This document shows, piece by piece, positions 16,465-24,580 of a DNA stretch of 64,000 nucleotides. A program made the translations under genes and the position numbers. The notes below the pieces were generated by a model, which saw nothing but the letters and a program-made list of their open reading frames with translations, was not told where the DNA came from and did not search any database. How positions within the stretch are numbered: position 1 is the first letter of the stretch; every line of letters begins with the position of its first letter. This stretch comes from Pseudothioclava sp033100795 (GTDB lineage: Bacteria; Pseudomonadota; Alphaproteobacteria; Rhodobacterales; Rhodobacteraceae): assembly GCF_033100795.1 (NCBI RefSeq), contig NZ_JAWLVI010000005.1, positions 62,001 to 126,000 on the forward strand, in the 5' to 3' direction.

Positions 16465-17235
16465 TTATGGTTGCGCGAGGGTGGCGATCAGCTCCGACAC
16501 CCGCTCGGCGTTCGAAGTGGCTAGGCCGAGATCCGTGTTCAGGCGGTTGTTCTCGAACCCGATGCGGGCCTTGCCGCCCTTGCGGATGGCTGCGCTCAGG
16601 CAGGCGGTTTCTTGCCCGCCAAAGGCGCAGACGGCCCAGTCGACCTCGGGGAAGGTGGCCAGAAGCGCGGCCAGCGGCGCATCCAGATCGGAGGGGGCCG
16701 AAACCTGCCCCGCACTATAGCGACCAAGCACAATCAGCGCCTGAAGCGCATCGGGAGGGATCACGCCTGCGCGGATCTGCGCGGCAAGGGCGAGAATGTC
16801 CGCTAGGTCATAAAGGATGTGTTGCACCGCCGTTCCGGCCTCGGCGCAGTGATGATAAAAGCGGCGCAGGTCGGCCTCCGCCTCGCCCGCGCACATCTCG
16901 CGCACGGCGACCGATACGGCCTTGGGCTGCACCGCATAGACCAGCGCGCGCTGTTCGGCGGGGGTGTAGCGGCCGACGGCTTCGGTCGTGATTTGCGCGA
17001 AAAGGCCGGGAAGAGCCGTGTCCAGTTCCGCCAGCAGCTCGGTATAAAGACCCGCGTCCAGAACGTGACGCTGTTCGGCGTCGCGGACATGGGCATGAAG
17101 CCCGTCCGCGCCCGCCGCCACGCAATCAACCGCGCATTGCACGATCTGGGGGATCGTGACGGGAAGGGCGGGGTGATCGGCCTGGGTCAGGCGCGCCCCG
17201 TTCGGGGCGACCATGATGCGGGGCAGGGGAGTCAT
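16465..17235 (-). CDS. Beta-keto acid cleavage enzyme (BKACE, DUF849)
   Basis: A 256-residue TIM-barrel enzyme of the family that condenses a beta-keto acid with acetyl-CoA, releasing acetoacetate and a new acyl-CoA. Zinc ligands are visible: His47 and His49 in GLHAHVRD and Glu228 in RIGFENN. In the founding enzyme (Kce) the residue after that Glu is Asp231; here it is Asn229. It is somewhat shorter than the usual 275-300 residues. The start overlaps the end of the class III aminotransferase gene by four bases (ATGA), so the two are coupled. This suggests the transaminase product feeds this enzyme. Confidence 0.87.
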   Translation of the reverse strand: MTPLPRIMVAPNGARLTQADHPALPVTIPQIVQCAVDCVAAGADGLHAHVRDAEQRHVLDAGLYTELLAELDTALPGLFAQITTEAVGRYTPAEQRALVYAVQPKAVSVAVREMCAGEAEADLRRFYHHCAEAGTAVQHILYDLADILALAAQIRAGVIPPDALQALIVLGRYSAGQVSAPSDLDAPLAALLATFPEVDWAVCAFGGQETACLSAAIRKGGKARIGFENNRLNTDLGLATSNAERVSELIATLAQP

Positions 17236-18557
17236 GCTGACAGAGCCTTGTCGATGGCGCCGCCAAGTTTCGTGACCAGCTCGTCGATCTGCGCGTCCTC
17301 GATGATGAAGGGGGGCGCCAGCAACACATGGTCGCCATTCACACCGTCAATCGTGCCGCCCATCGGATAGCAGATCAGCCCCGCCTCGAATGCGGCGGCC
17401 TTGATCCGGGCGTTGATCCGGCGGGCGGGATCAAAGGGTGCTTTCGTCTCGCGATCCGCCACCAGTTCGACGCCGCGGAACAGGCCGCGCCCGCGGATGT
17501 CACCGATATGAGGGTGCTGCCCAAGCGCGTCGGTCAGCGCCGCTTGCAGCGCCGCGCCCTGCACCCGCACGCGGGCCAGAAGGTCGCGGGTTTCGATCTC
17601 GTCCAGCACGGCATTGGCGGCAGCGGCGGCCATCGCGTGACCCATATAGGTGTGCCCGTGCTGGAAGAACCCCGACCCCGCCGCGATGGCATCGTAGATT
17701 TTTCCCTGCACCAGCAACGCACCGATCGGCTGGTATCCCGCGCCAAGCCCCTTGGCGATGGTGATCATGTCCGGCGCCACGCCATCCTCTTCGCAGGCGA
17801 ACAGATGCCCCGTCCGGCCCATGCCGCACATCACCTCGTCGAGGATCAGCAAAATCCCGTAGGTGTCGCAAATCTCGCGGATGCGTTTGAGGTAGCCGGT
17901 CACGGCTGGCACGGCACCGGCGGTCGCGCCCACAACGGGTTCAGCGACAAAGGCCATCACGGTTTCCGGGCCAAGGCGCTCGATCTCGGCTTGCAGTTCA
18001 TTGGCGACGCGAAGGCCGTAGGCTTCGACGGTTTCGCCCTCGGCGCGGTTCCGATATTCGTAGCACGGCGCGATATGCGAGGTCTCGACCAGCAAGGGCG
18101 CAAATTGCGCGCGCCGCCATTCGTTGCCGCCAGCGGCCAGAGCGCCAAGCGTATTGCCGTGATAGCTTTGGCGGCGTGCGATGACGCGGTGGCGACCGGG
18201 CTGGCCGATCTCCATGAAATACTGCCGTGCGAGCTTGAGCGACGCCTCGACCGCCTCGGACCCGCCTGACACCAGATAAACCCGCTCGATCCCGTCGGGG
18301 GCAGCGGCGACCAGACGGTCGGCCAGCGTTTCGGCCGGTTCGCTGGTGAAAAATCCGGTATGCGCAAAGGCCACGCGGTCAAGCTGATCGTGCAACGCCC
18401 CACGGACGCGCGCGTTCGAGTGGCCAAGGCACGACACCGCCGCGCCGCCCGATCCGTCCAGATAACGCTTGCCTGATGCGTCGATCAGGTAGCAGCCGTC
18501 GCCCTGAACGGCGAAGGGCAGTTGGCCGCGTGTCGAGCGCCCGAAGATATGGCTCAT
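17232..18557 (-). CDS. Class III PLP-dependent aminotransferase (omega-transaminase type)
   Basis: A 441-residue fold-type I aminotransferase. The PLP lysine is Lys269 in TIAKGLGAGYQPIGA; LILDEVMCGMGRTG carries the cofactor-contacting Asp, and VSGGSEAVEASLKLARQY is the phosphate-cup region. Such enzymes transfer an amino group from a terminal, beta- or omega-amino compound to a keto acid. It starts four bases after the uspA stop and overlaps BKACE by four bases. Together with BKACE the predicted route is amino acid to beta-keto acid to acetoacetate plus acyl-CoA. The substrate cannot be read from sequence. Confidence 0.9.
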   Translation of the reverse strand: MSHIFGRSTRGQLPFAVQGDGCYLIDASGKRYLDGSGGAAVSCLGHSNARVRGALHDQLDRVAFAHTGFFTSEPAETLADRLVAAAPDGIERVYLVSGGSEAVEASLKLARQYFMEIGQPGRHRVIARRQSYHGNTLGALAAGGNEWRRAQFAPLLVETSHIAPCYEYRNRAEGETVEAYGLRVANELQAEIERLGPETVMAFVAEPVVGATAGAVPAVTGYLKRIREICDTYGILLILDEVMCGMGRTGHLFACEEDGVAPDMITIAKGLGAGYQPIGALLVQGKIYDAIAAGSGFFQHGHTYMGHAMAAAAANAVLDEIETRDLLARVRVQGAALQAALTDALGQHPHIGDIRGRGLFRGVELVADRETKAPFDPARRINARIKAAAFEAGLICYPMGGTIDGVNGDHVLLAPPFIIEDAQIDELVTKLGGAIDKALSA

Positions 18558-18560
18558 TTG

Positions 18561-18986
18561 TCAGTTCCTTACGACATAAACCGATTGTTTTGCATGCCGC
18601 ACCACCCGCGCCGCATTCGGCCCGAGCAGGTAATCGGCAAGATCAGGGCGATGCGCGCCCATCACGATCACATCCACCGCCAGCTTGTCGGCCACACGCA
18701 AGATCGCGTCATAGACCGTGCCATGCACCACATGCGGGTGCACATCGACCGAAGCCGGAACGTTGGTATTCACCCAGTCTTTCAGCGCCGCGCCGACGCT
18801 GTTGAGCAGCTCTTTCTCGTGGCCCTTCGGGAAAAAGCCCGACACTTGCGCGATGCCAAATTCGGGCACGACCGACAGCACATGCAGCTTGCCGCCATCC
18901 AGCATCATCAGCGCCTCGTTCAGCGGCGCAGCCGAGGAAACATCGGGGTTGTTCAGGTCGATCGGAAGAAGAATGGTCTTGGACAT
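18561..18986 (-). CDS. Universal stress protein (UspA), TRAP-associated
   Basis: A 141-residue single UspA domain. It begins KTILLPIDLNN and ends with the nucleotide-binding region VIVMGAHRPDLADYLLGPNAARVVRH followed by SVYVVRN. The loop departs somewhat from the classical G-x2-G-x9-G-S/T pattern, so ATP binding is likely but not certain. Its place between a TRAP permease (10-bp gap) and an aminotransferase (3-bp gap) mirrors teaD in the ectoine TRAP operon of Halomonas, where an ATP-binding UspA modulates the transporter. A similar role is inferred here. Confidence 0.87.
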   Translation of the reverse strand: MSKTILLPIDLNNPDVSSAAPLNEALMMLDGGKLHVLSVVPEFGIAQVSGFFPKGHEKELLNSVGAALKDWVNTNVPASVDVHPHVVHGTVYDAILRVADKLAVDVIVMGAHRPDLADYLLGPNAARVVRHAKQSVYVVRN

Positions 18987-18996
18987 GACGGCCTCC

Positions 18997-21630
18997 TTAG
19001 AACGCGGGTTTCGTCTGGCGACGACGCTGGAACATTACGACCAGCGCCAGAAGCAGCAGCGCGGGGAGCCACATGATCTGCTTGGGCATCCGGTCGGCGG
19101 GGTGCAGCAGGCTTGAGACCTCGACGCGCGGGTCAGAGTAGAAATCAAAGCCCTGAAGCTGCTGCTGATAATCCGTGCCGAACATCGGCTCGTCCATGAA
19201 CAGGCGATCCCCCTCGGGCAGAAGCATCAGCCCTGCCGCATCGGCGCGCCCGCTTGCTGGTTCGTCCGCCGTGACAGTGTGAACGATGGTCAGTTTCGTC
19301 GGGCTGCCATCGACATAGCTGGGGCCGGAGACGACAAAGCGGATGGTCTCCCCCGCAGGGGTGCTGTCAAAGGCTTGCGCCAGTTCAACGGGCGGGAGTT
19401 CCTCGAACCGCGGCTGGATACGGTCCAGCCAGAACCCCGGAACAAACAGGGTGAAGGCGACCAGCAGGAGCGCCGCACTTTCCCATTTCTTCGAGGGCGC
19501 AAGGAAGTAGCCCTGCGTGGCGGCGGCGAACAGAAGCATCGCAACGGTCGCGACGCAGAACACCATAATCGCCTGCAAGATGCCCGCCGTGGTGCCCAGA
19601 TCGACGCCGTAAAGGATCAATGTCGGGTTGTAGATGAACAGGAACGGCAGGGCGATCGTGCGCATCGAATAGAAGAAGGCGGTAAAACCCGTGCGGATCG
19701 GATCGCCTCCCGAAACGGCGGCGGCGGCGAAACTCGCCAGACCGACGGGCGGGGTCACATCGGCCATGATGCCGAAGTAGAACACGAACAGGTGCGCCGC
19801 GATCAGGGGCACGATCAGCCCCTCTTGCGCGCCCAGTTGCACCACGACCGATGCCATCAGCGAGGACACGACGATATAATTCGCAGTTGTCGGCAGCCCC
19901 ATCCCAAGGATCAGCGAGAACACGCCCACCAAGGCCAGCATGATGAACAGGTTGCCGCCCGAGAGCATCTCGACAAGGCCCGCAAGCTCGGTCCCGATGG
20001 GGGTTTTTGTGACGGTCGCGACGATGATCCCCGCCGCTGCCGTTGCCACGCCGATGCCGATCATGTTGCGCGCGCCGGTAATCATGCCATCCACAAGGTC
20101 GTTGACGCCTTCGCGGAAGGCTGTGCCGGTGTGCTCGTTTCTGAACATGGCCTTGAGGGGACGTTGCGTCAGGACGATGCCCAGCATTACCGCCACAGCC
20201 CAGAAGGCGGATTTGGCGGGCGACTGCATCTCGATCATCAGGAACCAGACCAGCACGAGGATCGGCAGCAGGTAATGCAGGCCGGTGGGGAAGACCTCGG
20301 CCACGGTCGGCAGGGTGAACTTGCCCGAATTCGGGTCGTCCAGCGTCAGGTCCGGGTGCTTGGCCGCAGTGCGCACCATCAGCACATAGGCGATAATGAT
20401 GCCCGCAAGGATGACCCCTTCGGACAGCGCAGGAGCCGCGTCGCGCAGCGTGTTGACCAGCCAGACCAGCGCGGTAAAGGCCGCGCCCGAAACCACAAAG
20501 CCGATCGCGATCTTGAGGAACATGCGGCCCAGATTGGCCGCGGGGCCAAGGGCGGGCATGTCGCGTTTCAGCGCTTCGAGGTGCACGATATAGACCAGCG
20601 CGATGTAGGAAATCACCGCTGGAATGAAGGCGTGTTTGATGACCTCGACGTAGGAAATGCCGACGAACTCAACCATCAGGAAGGCGGCGGCCCCCATCAC
20701 CGGCGGCATGATCTGGCCGTTGACCGACGAGGCCACCTCGACCGCGCCCGCCTTCTCCGACGAGAAGCCGACTTTCTTCATCAGCGGGATCGTGAAGGTG
20801 CCGGTTGTCACCACGTTCGCGATGGAAGACCCCGAAATGAGGCCGGTCATGGCCGAGCCGACCACGGCCGCTTTGGCGGGGCCGCCGCGCAGTGCGCCAA
20901 GCCCTGCAAAGGCAAGCTGGATGAAATAATTGCCCGCGCCCGCCTTGTCGAGGATCGCGCCAAACAGCACGAAGAGGAACACGAAGGCGGTGGACACACC
21001 AAGCGGGATGCCGAACACGCCCGTGGTATCAAGCCATTGCGCGTTGACGATGGCGGTGAAGGATAGGCCGGAATGCTCGATAATATCGGGGATCAGCCAG
21101 CCTTGCCCCATATAGGCATAGGCCAGAAACACCGCGCCGACGACGGTCAGTGCGGGGCCAAGCGCGCGGCGCGATGCTTCGAGCAGCAGCACGATCCCGA
21201 CCGAGCCGATGACGATCTGCGCGCTGGTGGGCAGGCCCGAACGGGCGGTCTCGGCCAGCTCGCGCGAAAACAGGAAAACATAAAATGCGCTGCCCGCACC
21301 GACGAGTGCCAGAACCCAGTCAGCCAGCGGAACACGATCCCGCGGCGAGGATTTCATCGCCGGATAGGCAAGAAAAGCCAGGAGGATTGCAAAGCCCAGA
21401 TGCACGGGCCGCGTTTGCGAAGAGTTGAGCGCGGGAACCCATTGCGCGAACCAAAGCTGCGGTTGCGCGATCCAGAGCTGGAACAGCGACCACGCGAAAG
21501 CGAGGCCCGAAATCAGCAATGCAACCGTCCGGCTGGTCGGGTTGCGCCCGCCGGTATCTGTGCTTGCGACCAGATCCTGAAGTTCTTCGTCGCTGAAATT
21601 GCGATCCGCTTTGGTTGTTTCGTTTGTCAT
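18997..21630 (-). CDS. TRAP transporter fused permease (TAXI type) with DUF3394 tail
   Basis: An 877-residue integral membrane protein combining the small (DctQ-like) and large (DctM-like) TRAP permease subunits. Conserved DctM segments are visible, such as SGSSIANVVTTGTFTIPLMKK, GQIMPPVMGAAAFLM and GMGLPTTANYI. After the last DctM helices comes a roughly 190-residue extension with a soluble beta-rich part (about residues 730-850) and a terminal helix near LPALLLLALVVMF, as in DUF3394-bearing TAXI permeases. It couples import to the sodium or proton gradient. The TAXI binding protein gene lies 71 bp upstream, with a hairpin between. Confidence 0.92.
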   Translation of the reverse strand: MTNETTKADRNFSDEELQDLVASTDTGGRNPTSRTVALLISGLAFAWSLFQLWIAQPQLWFAQWVPALNSSQTRPVHLGFAILLAFLAYPAMKSSPRDRVPLADWVLALVGAGSAFYVFLFSRELAETARSGLPTSAQIVIGSVGIVLLLEASRRALGPALTVVGAVFLAYAYMGQGWLIPDIIEHSGLSFTAIVNAQWLDTTGVFGIPLGVSTAFVFLFVLFGAILDKAGAGNYFIQLAFAGLGALRGGPAKAAVVGSAMTGLISGSSIANVVTTGTFTIPLMKKVGFSSEKAGAVEVASSVNGQIMPPVMGAAAFLMVEFVGISYVEVIKHAFIPAVISYIALVYIVHLEALKRDMPALGPAANLGRMFLKIAIGFVVSGAAFTALVWLVNTLRDAAPALSEGVILAGIIIAYVLMVRTAAKHPDLTLDDPNSGKFTLPTVAEVFPTGLHYLLPILVLVWFLMIEMQSPAKSAFWAVAVMLGIVLTQRPLKAMFRNEHTGTAFREGVNDLVDGMITGARNMIGIGVATAAAGIIVATVTKTPIGTELAGLVEMLSGGNLFIMLALVGVFSLILGMGLPTTANYIVVSSLMASVVVQLGAQEGLIVPLIAAHLFVFYFGIMADVTPPVGLASFAAAAVSGGDPIRTGFTAFFYSMRTIALPFLFIYNPTLILYGVDLGTTAGILQAIMVFCVATVAMLLFAAATQGYFLAPSKKWESAALLLVAFTLFVPGFWLDRIQPRFEELPPVELAQAFDSTPAGETIRFVVSGPSYVDGSPTKLTIVHTVTADEPASGRADAAGLMLLPEGDRLFMDEPMFGTDYQQQLQGFDFYSDPRVEVSSLLHPADRMPKQIMWLPALLLLALVVMFQRRRQTKPAF

Positions 21631-21653
21631 GGATGGCCCCCCGGAAATCAGAT

Positions 21654-21677
21654 GGGCCGCCGTCTGTGCGGCGGCCC
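21654..21677 (-). other. Stem-loop between TAXI binding protein and permease genes
   Basis: GGGCCGCCG at 21654-21662 and CGGCGGCCC at 21669-21677 form a perfect 9-bp stem with a 6-base loop, 24 bases after the binding-protein stop on the minus strand. There is no following T-run, so it looks like an mRNA-processing or 3'-end-stabilising hairpin and not a full terminator. Confidence 0.7.
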
Positions 21678-21701
21678 TTATTGTTTATCTAACGCGGTCG
21701 A

Positions 21702-22658
21702 TTACTTGATCAGACCGGCTTCGCGGTAATAGCGCTCTGCGCCGGGGTGCAGCGGAGCCGACAGGCCGTCCTTCACCATTTCCGCCGGATCAAGGTTCGC
21801 GAAGGCCGGATGCAGCGCGCGGAAGGCGTCGATGTCCGAGAACACGGCTTTCACAAGCTGATAGACCACTTCGTCCGGCACCTTGGCCGAGGAAACCAGC
21901 GTCGCGCCCACGCCGAAGGTCGTGGTGTCGGCGTCATTGCCGCGATACATGCCGCCCGGAATGGTGGCGGTGCGGTAGAACGGGTTGTCCGCGACCAGCT
22001 TGTCGACTGCGGGGCCGGTCACGTTGACCAGCGTCGCGTCGCAAGCGGTGGTGGCTTCCTGGATCGAGCCGGACGGGTGGCCGACGGTGTAGACCATCGC
22101 GTCGATGTTGTTGTCGCACAGCGCCTGGCTTTGCTCGCCGGCCTGAAGCTCCGAGGCGACGGCGAAATCGGCCATGGTCCAGCCAAGAGCTTCCATCAGC
22201 ACTTCCATCGTGCCGCGCTGGCCCGAGCCCGGGTTGCCGACGTTGACGCGCTTGCCCTTGAGGTCGTCGAAGTTCTTGATGCCGGCATCGGCACGGGCGA
22301 CGACGGTGAAGGGCTCGGGGTGGATCGAGAAGACGGCGCGCAGGTCGTCAAACTTGCCCTGCTCTTCGAATTTCGAGGTGCCGTTGAAAGCGTGGAACTG
22401 CCAGTCGGACTGTGCAACGCCGAACTCAAGCTCGCCCGAGCGGACAGCGTTGATGTTGTAGACCGAGCCGCCGGTCGATTCGACGGCGCAGCGGATGCCG
22501 TGCTCGGCGCGGGTTTTGGCCATCATGCGGCAGATCGCGCCGCCGGTCGGATAGTAGACGCCGGTCACGCCGCCAGTGCCGATCGAGACGAACTCTTCAG
22601 CCATTGCGGGGGCTGCGAAAGCCAGGGCCGCCGCGGTCGCGAAAGCTACGAATTTCAT
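21702..22658 (-). CDS. TAXI family TRAP transporter solute-binding protein
   Basis: A 318-residue periplasmic protein with a signal peptide (MKFVAFATAAALAFAAPAMA). The mature start FVSIGTGGVTGVYYPTGGAIC is the TAXI signature, and QSDWQFHAFNG, NVGNPGSGQRGTME and PLHPGAERYY are typical later segments. It captures the substrate and delivers it to the fused permease. GGAG-type bases lie upstream of the ATG. First gene of the five-gene minus-strand operon and divergent from the RpiR regulator. Ligands of this family are mostly uncharacterised; glutamate-like and amino-acid-like ligands are known. Confidence 0.93.
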   Translation of the reverse strand: MKFVAFATAAALAFAAPAMAEEFVSIGTGGVTGVYYPTGGAICRMMAKTRAEHGIRCAVESTGGSVYNINAVRSGELEFGVAQSDWQFHAFNGTSKFEEQGKFDDLRAVFSIHPEPFTVVARADAGIKNFDDLKGKRVNVGNPGSGQRGTMEVLMEALGWTMADFAVASELQAGEQSQALCDNNIDAMVYTVGHPSGSIQEATTACDATLVNVTGPAVDKLVADNPFYRTATIPGGMYRGNDADTTTFGVGATLVSSAKVPDEVVYQLVKAVFSDIDAFRALHPAFANLDPAEMVKDGLSAPLHPGAERYYREAGLIK

Positions 22659-22714
22659 GTGGGACTCCTCTCCTGTCCTTGCCGTTCAGACTCGGCAATA
22701 ATGCGACTGTGATA

Positions 22715-22750
22715 TATTTTAGCACAAAATAATGCAAATGTATTATTTTG
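22715..22750. promoter_or_regulatory. Candidate RpiR operator: AT-rich overlapping inverted repeats
   Basis: CAAAATAAT (22725-22733), eight bases, ATTATTTTG (22742-22750): a perfect 9-bp inverted repeat, 26 bp overall. The left arm also forms a second inverted repeat with TATTTT at 22715-22720 (TATTTT-N5-AAAATA). So three half-sites lie in a row. This AT-rich block stands out in GC-rich DNA and lies in the 146-bp gap between the divergent TAXI operon and the rpiR-like gene. Confidence 0.6.
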
Positions 22751-22804
22751 GAATTTCGCGGGGCTGTGATAACGGATAAAGCGGGGCGCGAATGGCGGGA
22801 AGAC

Positions 22805-23668
22805 ATGGATAAAATAAAGGAAATCAGGGGGGCGCTTCTGGATGTGGTCGAGCGGGGCACGCCGACCCTGTCAGCCTTTGCCGCATGGGTTCTGGATCAC
22901 CTGAACGACGTTGCCTTCCAGTCGATTCGCGGTCTGGCGGGCATGGCGGGGGTGAATGCGAACACGGTGACGCGGCTTGCACGCGAGCTGGGGTATGATG
23001 GCTACGACGCCTTCCGCCACGATGTGCAGACCCTGTTGACCGCGCCCCCCCGCTATAGCGAGCGCGCCCGTGCGTTGAACAGCAAATCGGGCGCGGACAT
23101 CTGGAGCGAGACGCTGACAGCCAACTGGTCGAACGTCGAGACCCTGTTCACCCCCGAGGCGCGCGCGATGCTGGAAAGCTGTGTCGAGCCGCTATTGGGC
23201 GCGCGCCGCGTCTATTCAGTGGGGGTGCGCAGCTGCTTCAGTGTCGCGCATTATTTCAGCTATGTCGGCGCGATGGCGTTTGATAATTTTGTGCCGGTGC
23301 CAAGTATGCCGGGCGCGATCCTCGATCAGGTATCGGCCTCCGGCCCCGAGGATATTATCGTCGCGATCACCTACGAGCACTATTCTTCAGAGGTGGTGCG
23401 CGCCTGTCAGGTCGCGCGCGAGACCGGCGCGCGCATTCTGGCGCTGACCGACAGTTACCGCTCGCCCATCGCCAAGGGGGCGTGGAAGGTGATCAAGCTG
23501 CCAATGGGGGGGCCGCAGCTTATGCCCTCGCTGACGACCGCTTTCATCACGGCAGAGTTGTTGCTGACCGCGATGACGGCGCGCAGCCCGGCATCGGTTG
23601 CCAAGGTTGCGCGGTTCGAGGAGACGATCACCAGCCACGGCGGCTATTTCAGCAATCAGGCGGGTTGA
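22805..23668 (+). CDS. MurR/RpiR family transcriptional regulator
   Basis: A 287-residue regulator with an N-terminal HTH_6 domain (about residues 1-75; SIRGLAGMAGVNANTVTRLAREL is the helix-turn-helix) and a C-terminal SIS domain (about 115-270; VYSVGVRSCFSVAHYFSY, then ARILALTDSYRSPIAK). SIS domains usually bind phosphosugars. The ATG at 22805 has GGGAAG five bases upstream; an in-frame TTG at 22748 lies inside the palindrome and is unlikely. It is transcribed away from the TAXI/BKACE operon, so it probably controls that operon. The effector is unknown. Confidence 0.88.
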   Translation: MDKIKEIRGALLDVVERGTPTLSAFAAWVLDHLNDVAFQSIRGLAGMAGVNANTVTRLARELGYDGYDAFRHDVQTLLTAPPRYSERARALNSKSGADIWSETLTANWSNVETLFTPEARAMLESCVEPLLGARRVYSVGVRSCFSVAHYFSYVGAMAFDNFVPVPSMPGAILDQVSASGPEDIIVAITYEHYSSEVVRACQVARETGARILALTDSYRSPIAKGAWKVIKLPMGGPQLMPSLTTAFITAELLLTAMTARSPASVAKVARFEETITSHGGYFSNQAG

Positions 23669-23719
23669 ACTTTACCCGCTCTCTGGCCAGTATCGCGCGG
23701 CTTTGACGGGGAGAGTATC

Positions 23720-24508
23720 ATGAGCTTTACGCTGGCCACCTGGAACATCAACTCGGTGCGGTTGCGCGCCGAACTTGTGTGCAAGCTGATGCGCGAAGAG
23801 GCGCCGGATGTCCTGTGCCTGCAAGAGTGTAAAAGCCCTGTCGAGAAAATCCCGACCGAGCTGTTCGAGGCTCTGGGCTACCGCTGGATGGTGGCGCGCG
23901 GGCAGAAGGGCTACAACGGCGTCGCGATCTTTTCAAAGCTGCCGATGGTCGAGGCAGGTGCGCGCGATTGGGCAAACCTTGGGCATGCGCGCCATATCGC
24001 GGGGCAGCTTGAGAATGGCGTCACGATCCACAACTTCTATGTGCCCGCAGGGGGGGACATTCCCGACCGCGGGCAGAACGAGAAATTCGGCCAGAAGCTC
24101 GATTTTCTGACCGAGATGCGCGATGCCTTCCATGCGGATGCGCCGCAGAAATCCATTCTGGTGGGCGATCTGAATATTGCGCCGCGCGAGGATGATGTGT
24201 GGAACCACAAGTCCCTTTTGAAAATCGTCTCGCACACGCCGATCGAGGTCGATCATCTGGCTCAGGTGCAGGATGCGGGGCGTTGGGTTGATGTGACGCG
24301 GCAGGATATTCCCGAAGGGCTTTTGTATTCGTGGTGGAGCTACCGCGCGAAAGACTGGGATGCCGCCGACAAGGGGCGGCGCCTCGATCACGTCTGGGCG
24401 ACGCCCGATATTTCGGGCGCGGCACATTCCAGCCGCGTCCTGCGCGATGCCCGCGGATGGGAGCAGCCCTCTGATCACGCCCCCGTCTTTGCGACATTTG
24501 ATCTTTGA
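23720..24508 (+). CDS. xthA: Exodeoxyribonuclease III / AP endonuclease
   Basis: A 262-residue Mg-dependent nuclease of the exonuclease-endonuclease-phosphatase fold. It opens TLATWNINSVRLR, then CLQECKSP (catalytic Glu), GYNGVAIFSK, LVGDLNIAPREDD and the C-terminal RLDHVWATP...SDHAPV with the catalytic Asp-His. It removes abasic sites and trims 3' ends in base-excision repair. A GGGAGAG sequence precedes the ATG. It probably forms a small plus-strand group with the thioredoxin-like and LON-domain genes. Confidence 0.95.
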   Translation: MSFTLATWNINSVRLRAELVCKLMREEAPDVLCLQECKSPVEKIPTELFEALGYRWMVARGQKGYNGVAIFSKLPMVEAGARDWANLGHARHIAGQLENGVTIHNFYVPAGGDIPDRGQNEKFGQKLDFLTEMRDAFHADAPQKSILVGDLNIAPREDDVWNHKSLLKIVSHTPIEVDHLAQVQDAGRWVDVTRQDIPEGLLYSWWSYRAKDWDAADKGRRLDHVWATPDISGAAHSSRVLRDARGWEQPSDHAPVFATFDL

Positions 24509-24580
24509 ACGATGCGCCCCCTTGGCGCGGCCCCGCTTCGGACGCATATAGGGGGCAACCGAGAGACAAGAGGACAGCCC

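Noticed and set aside
19279..21066. 595-codon frame antisense to the first TRAP permease
   Set aside because: Very rich in Arg, Asp, Gln and His, typical of reverse-complement membrane-protein coding sequence.
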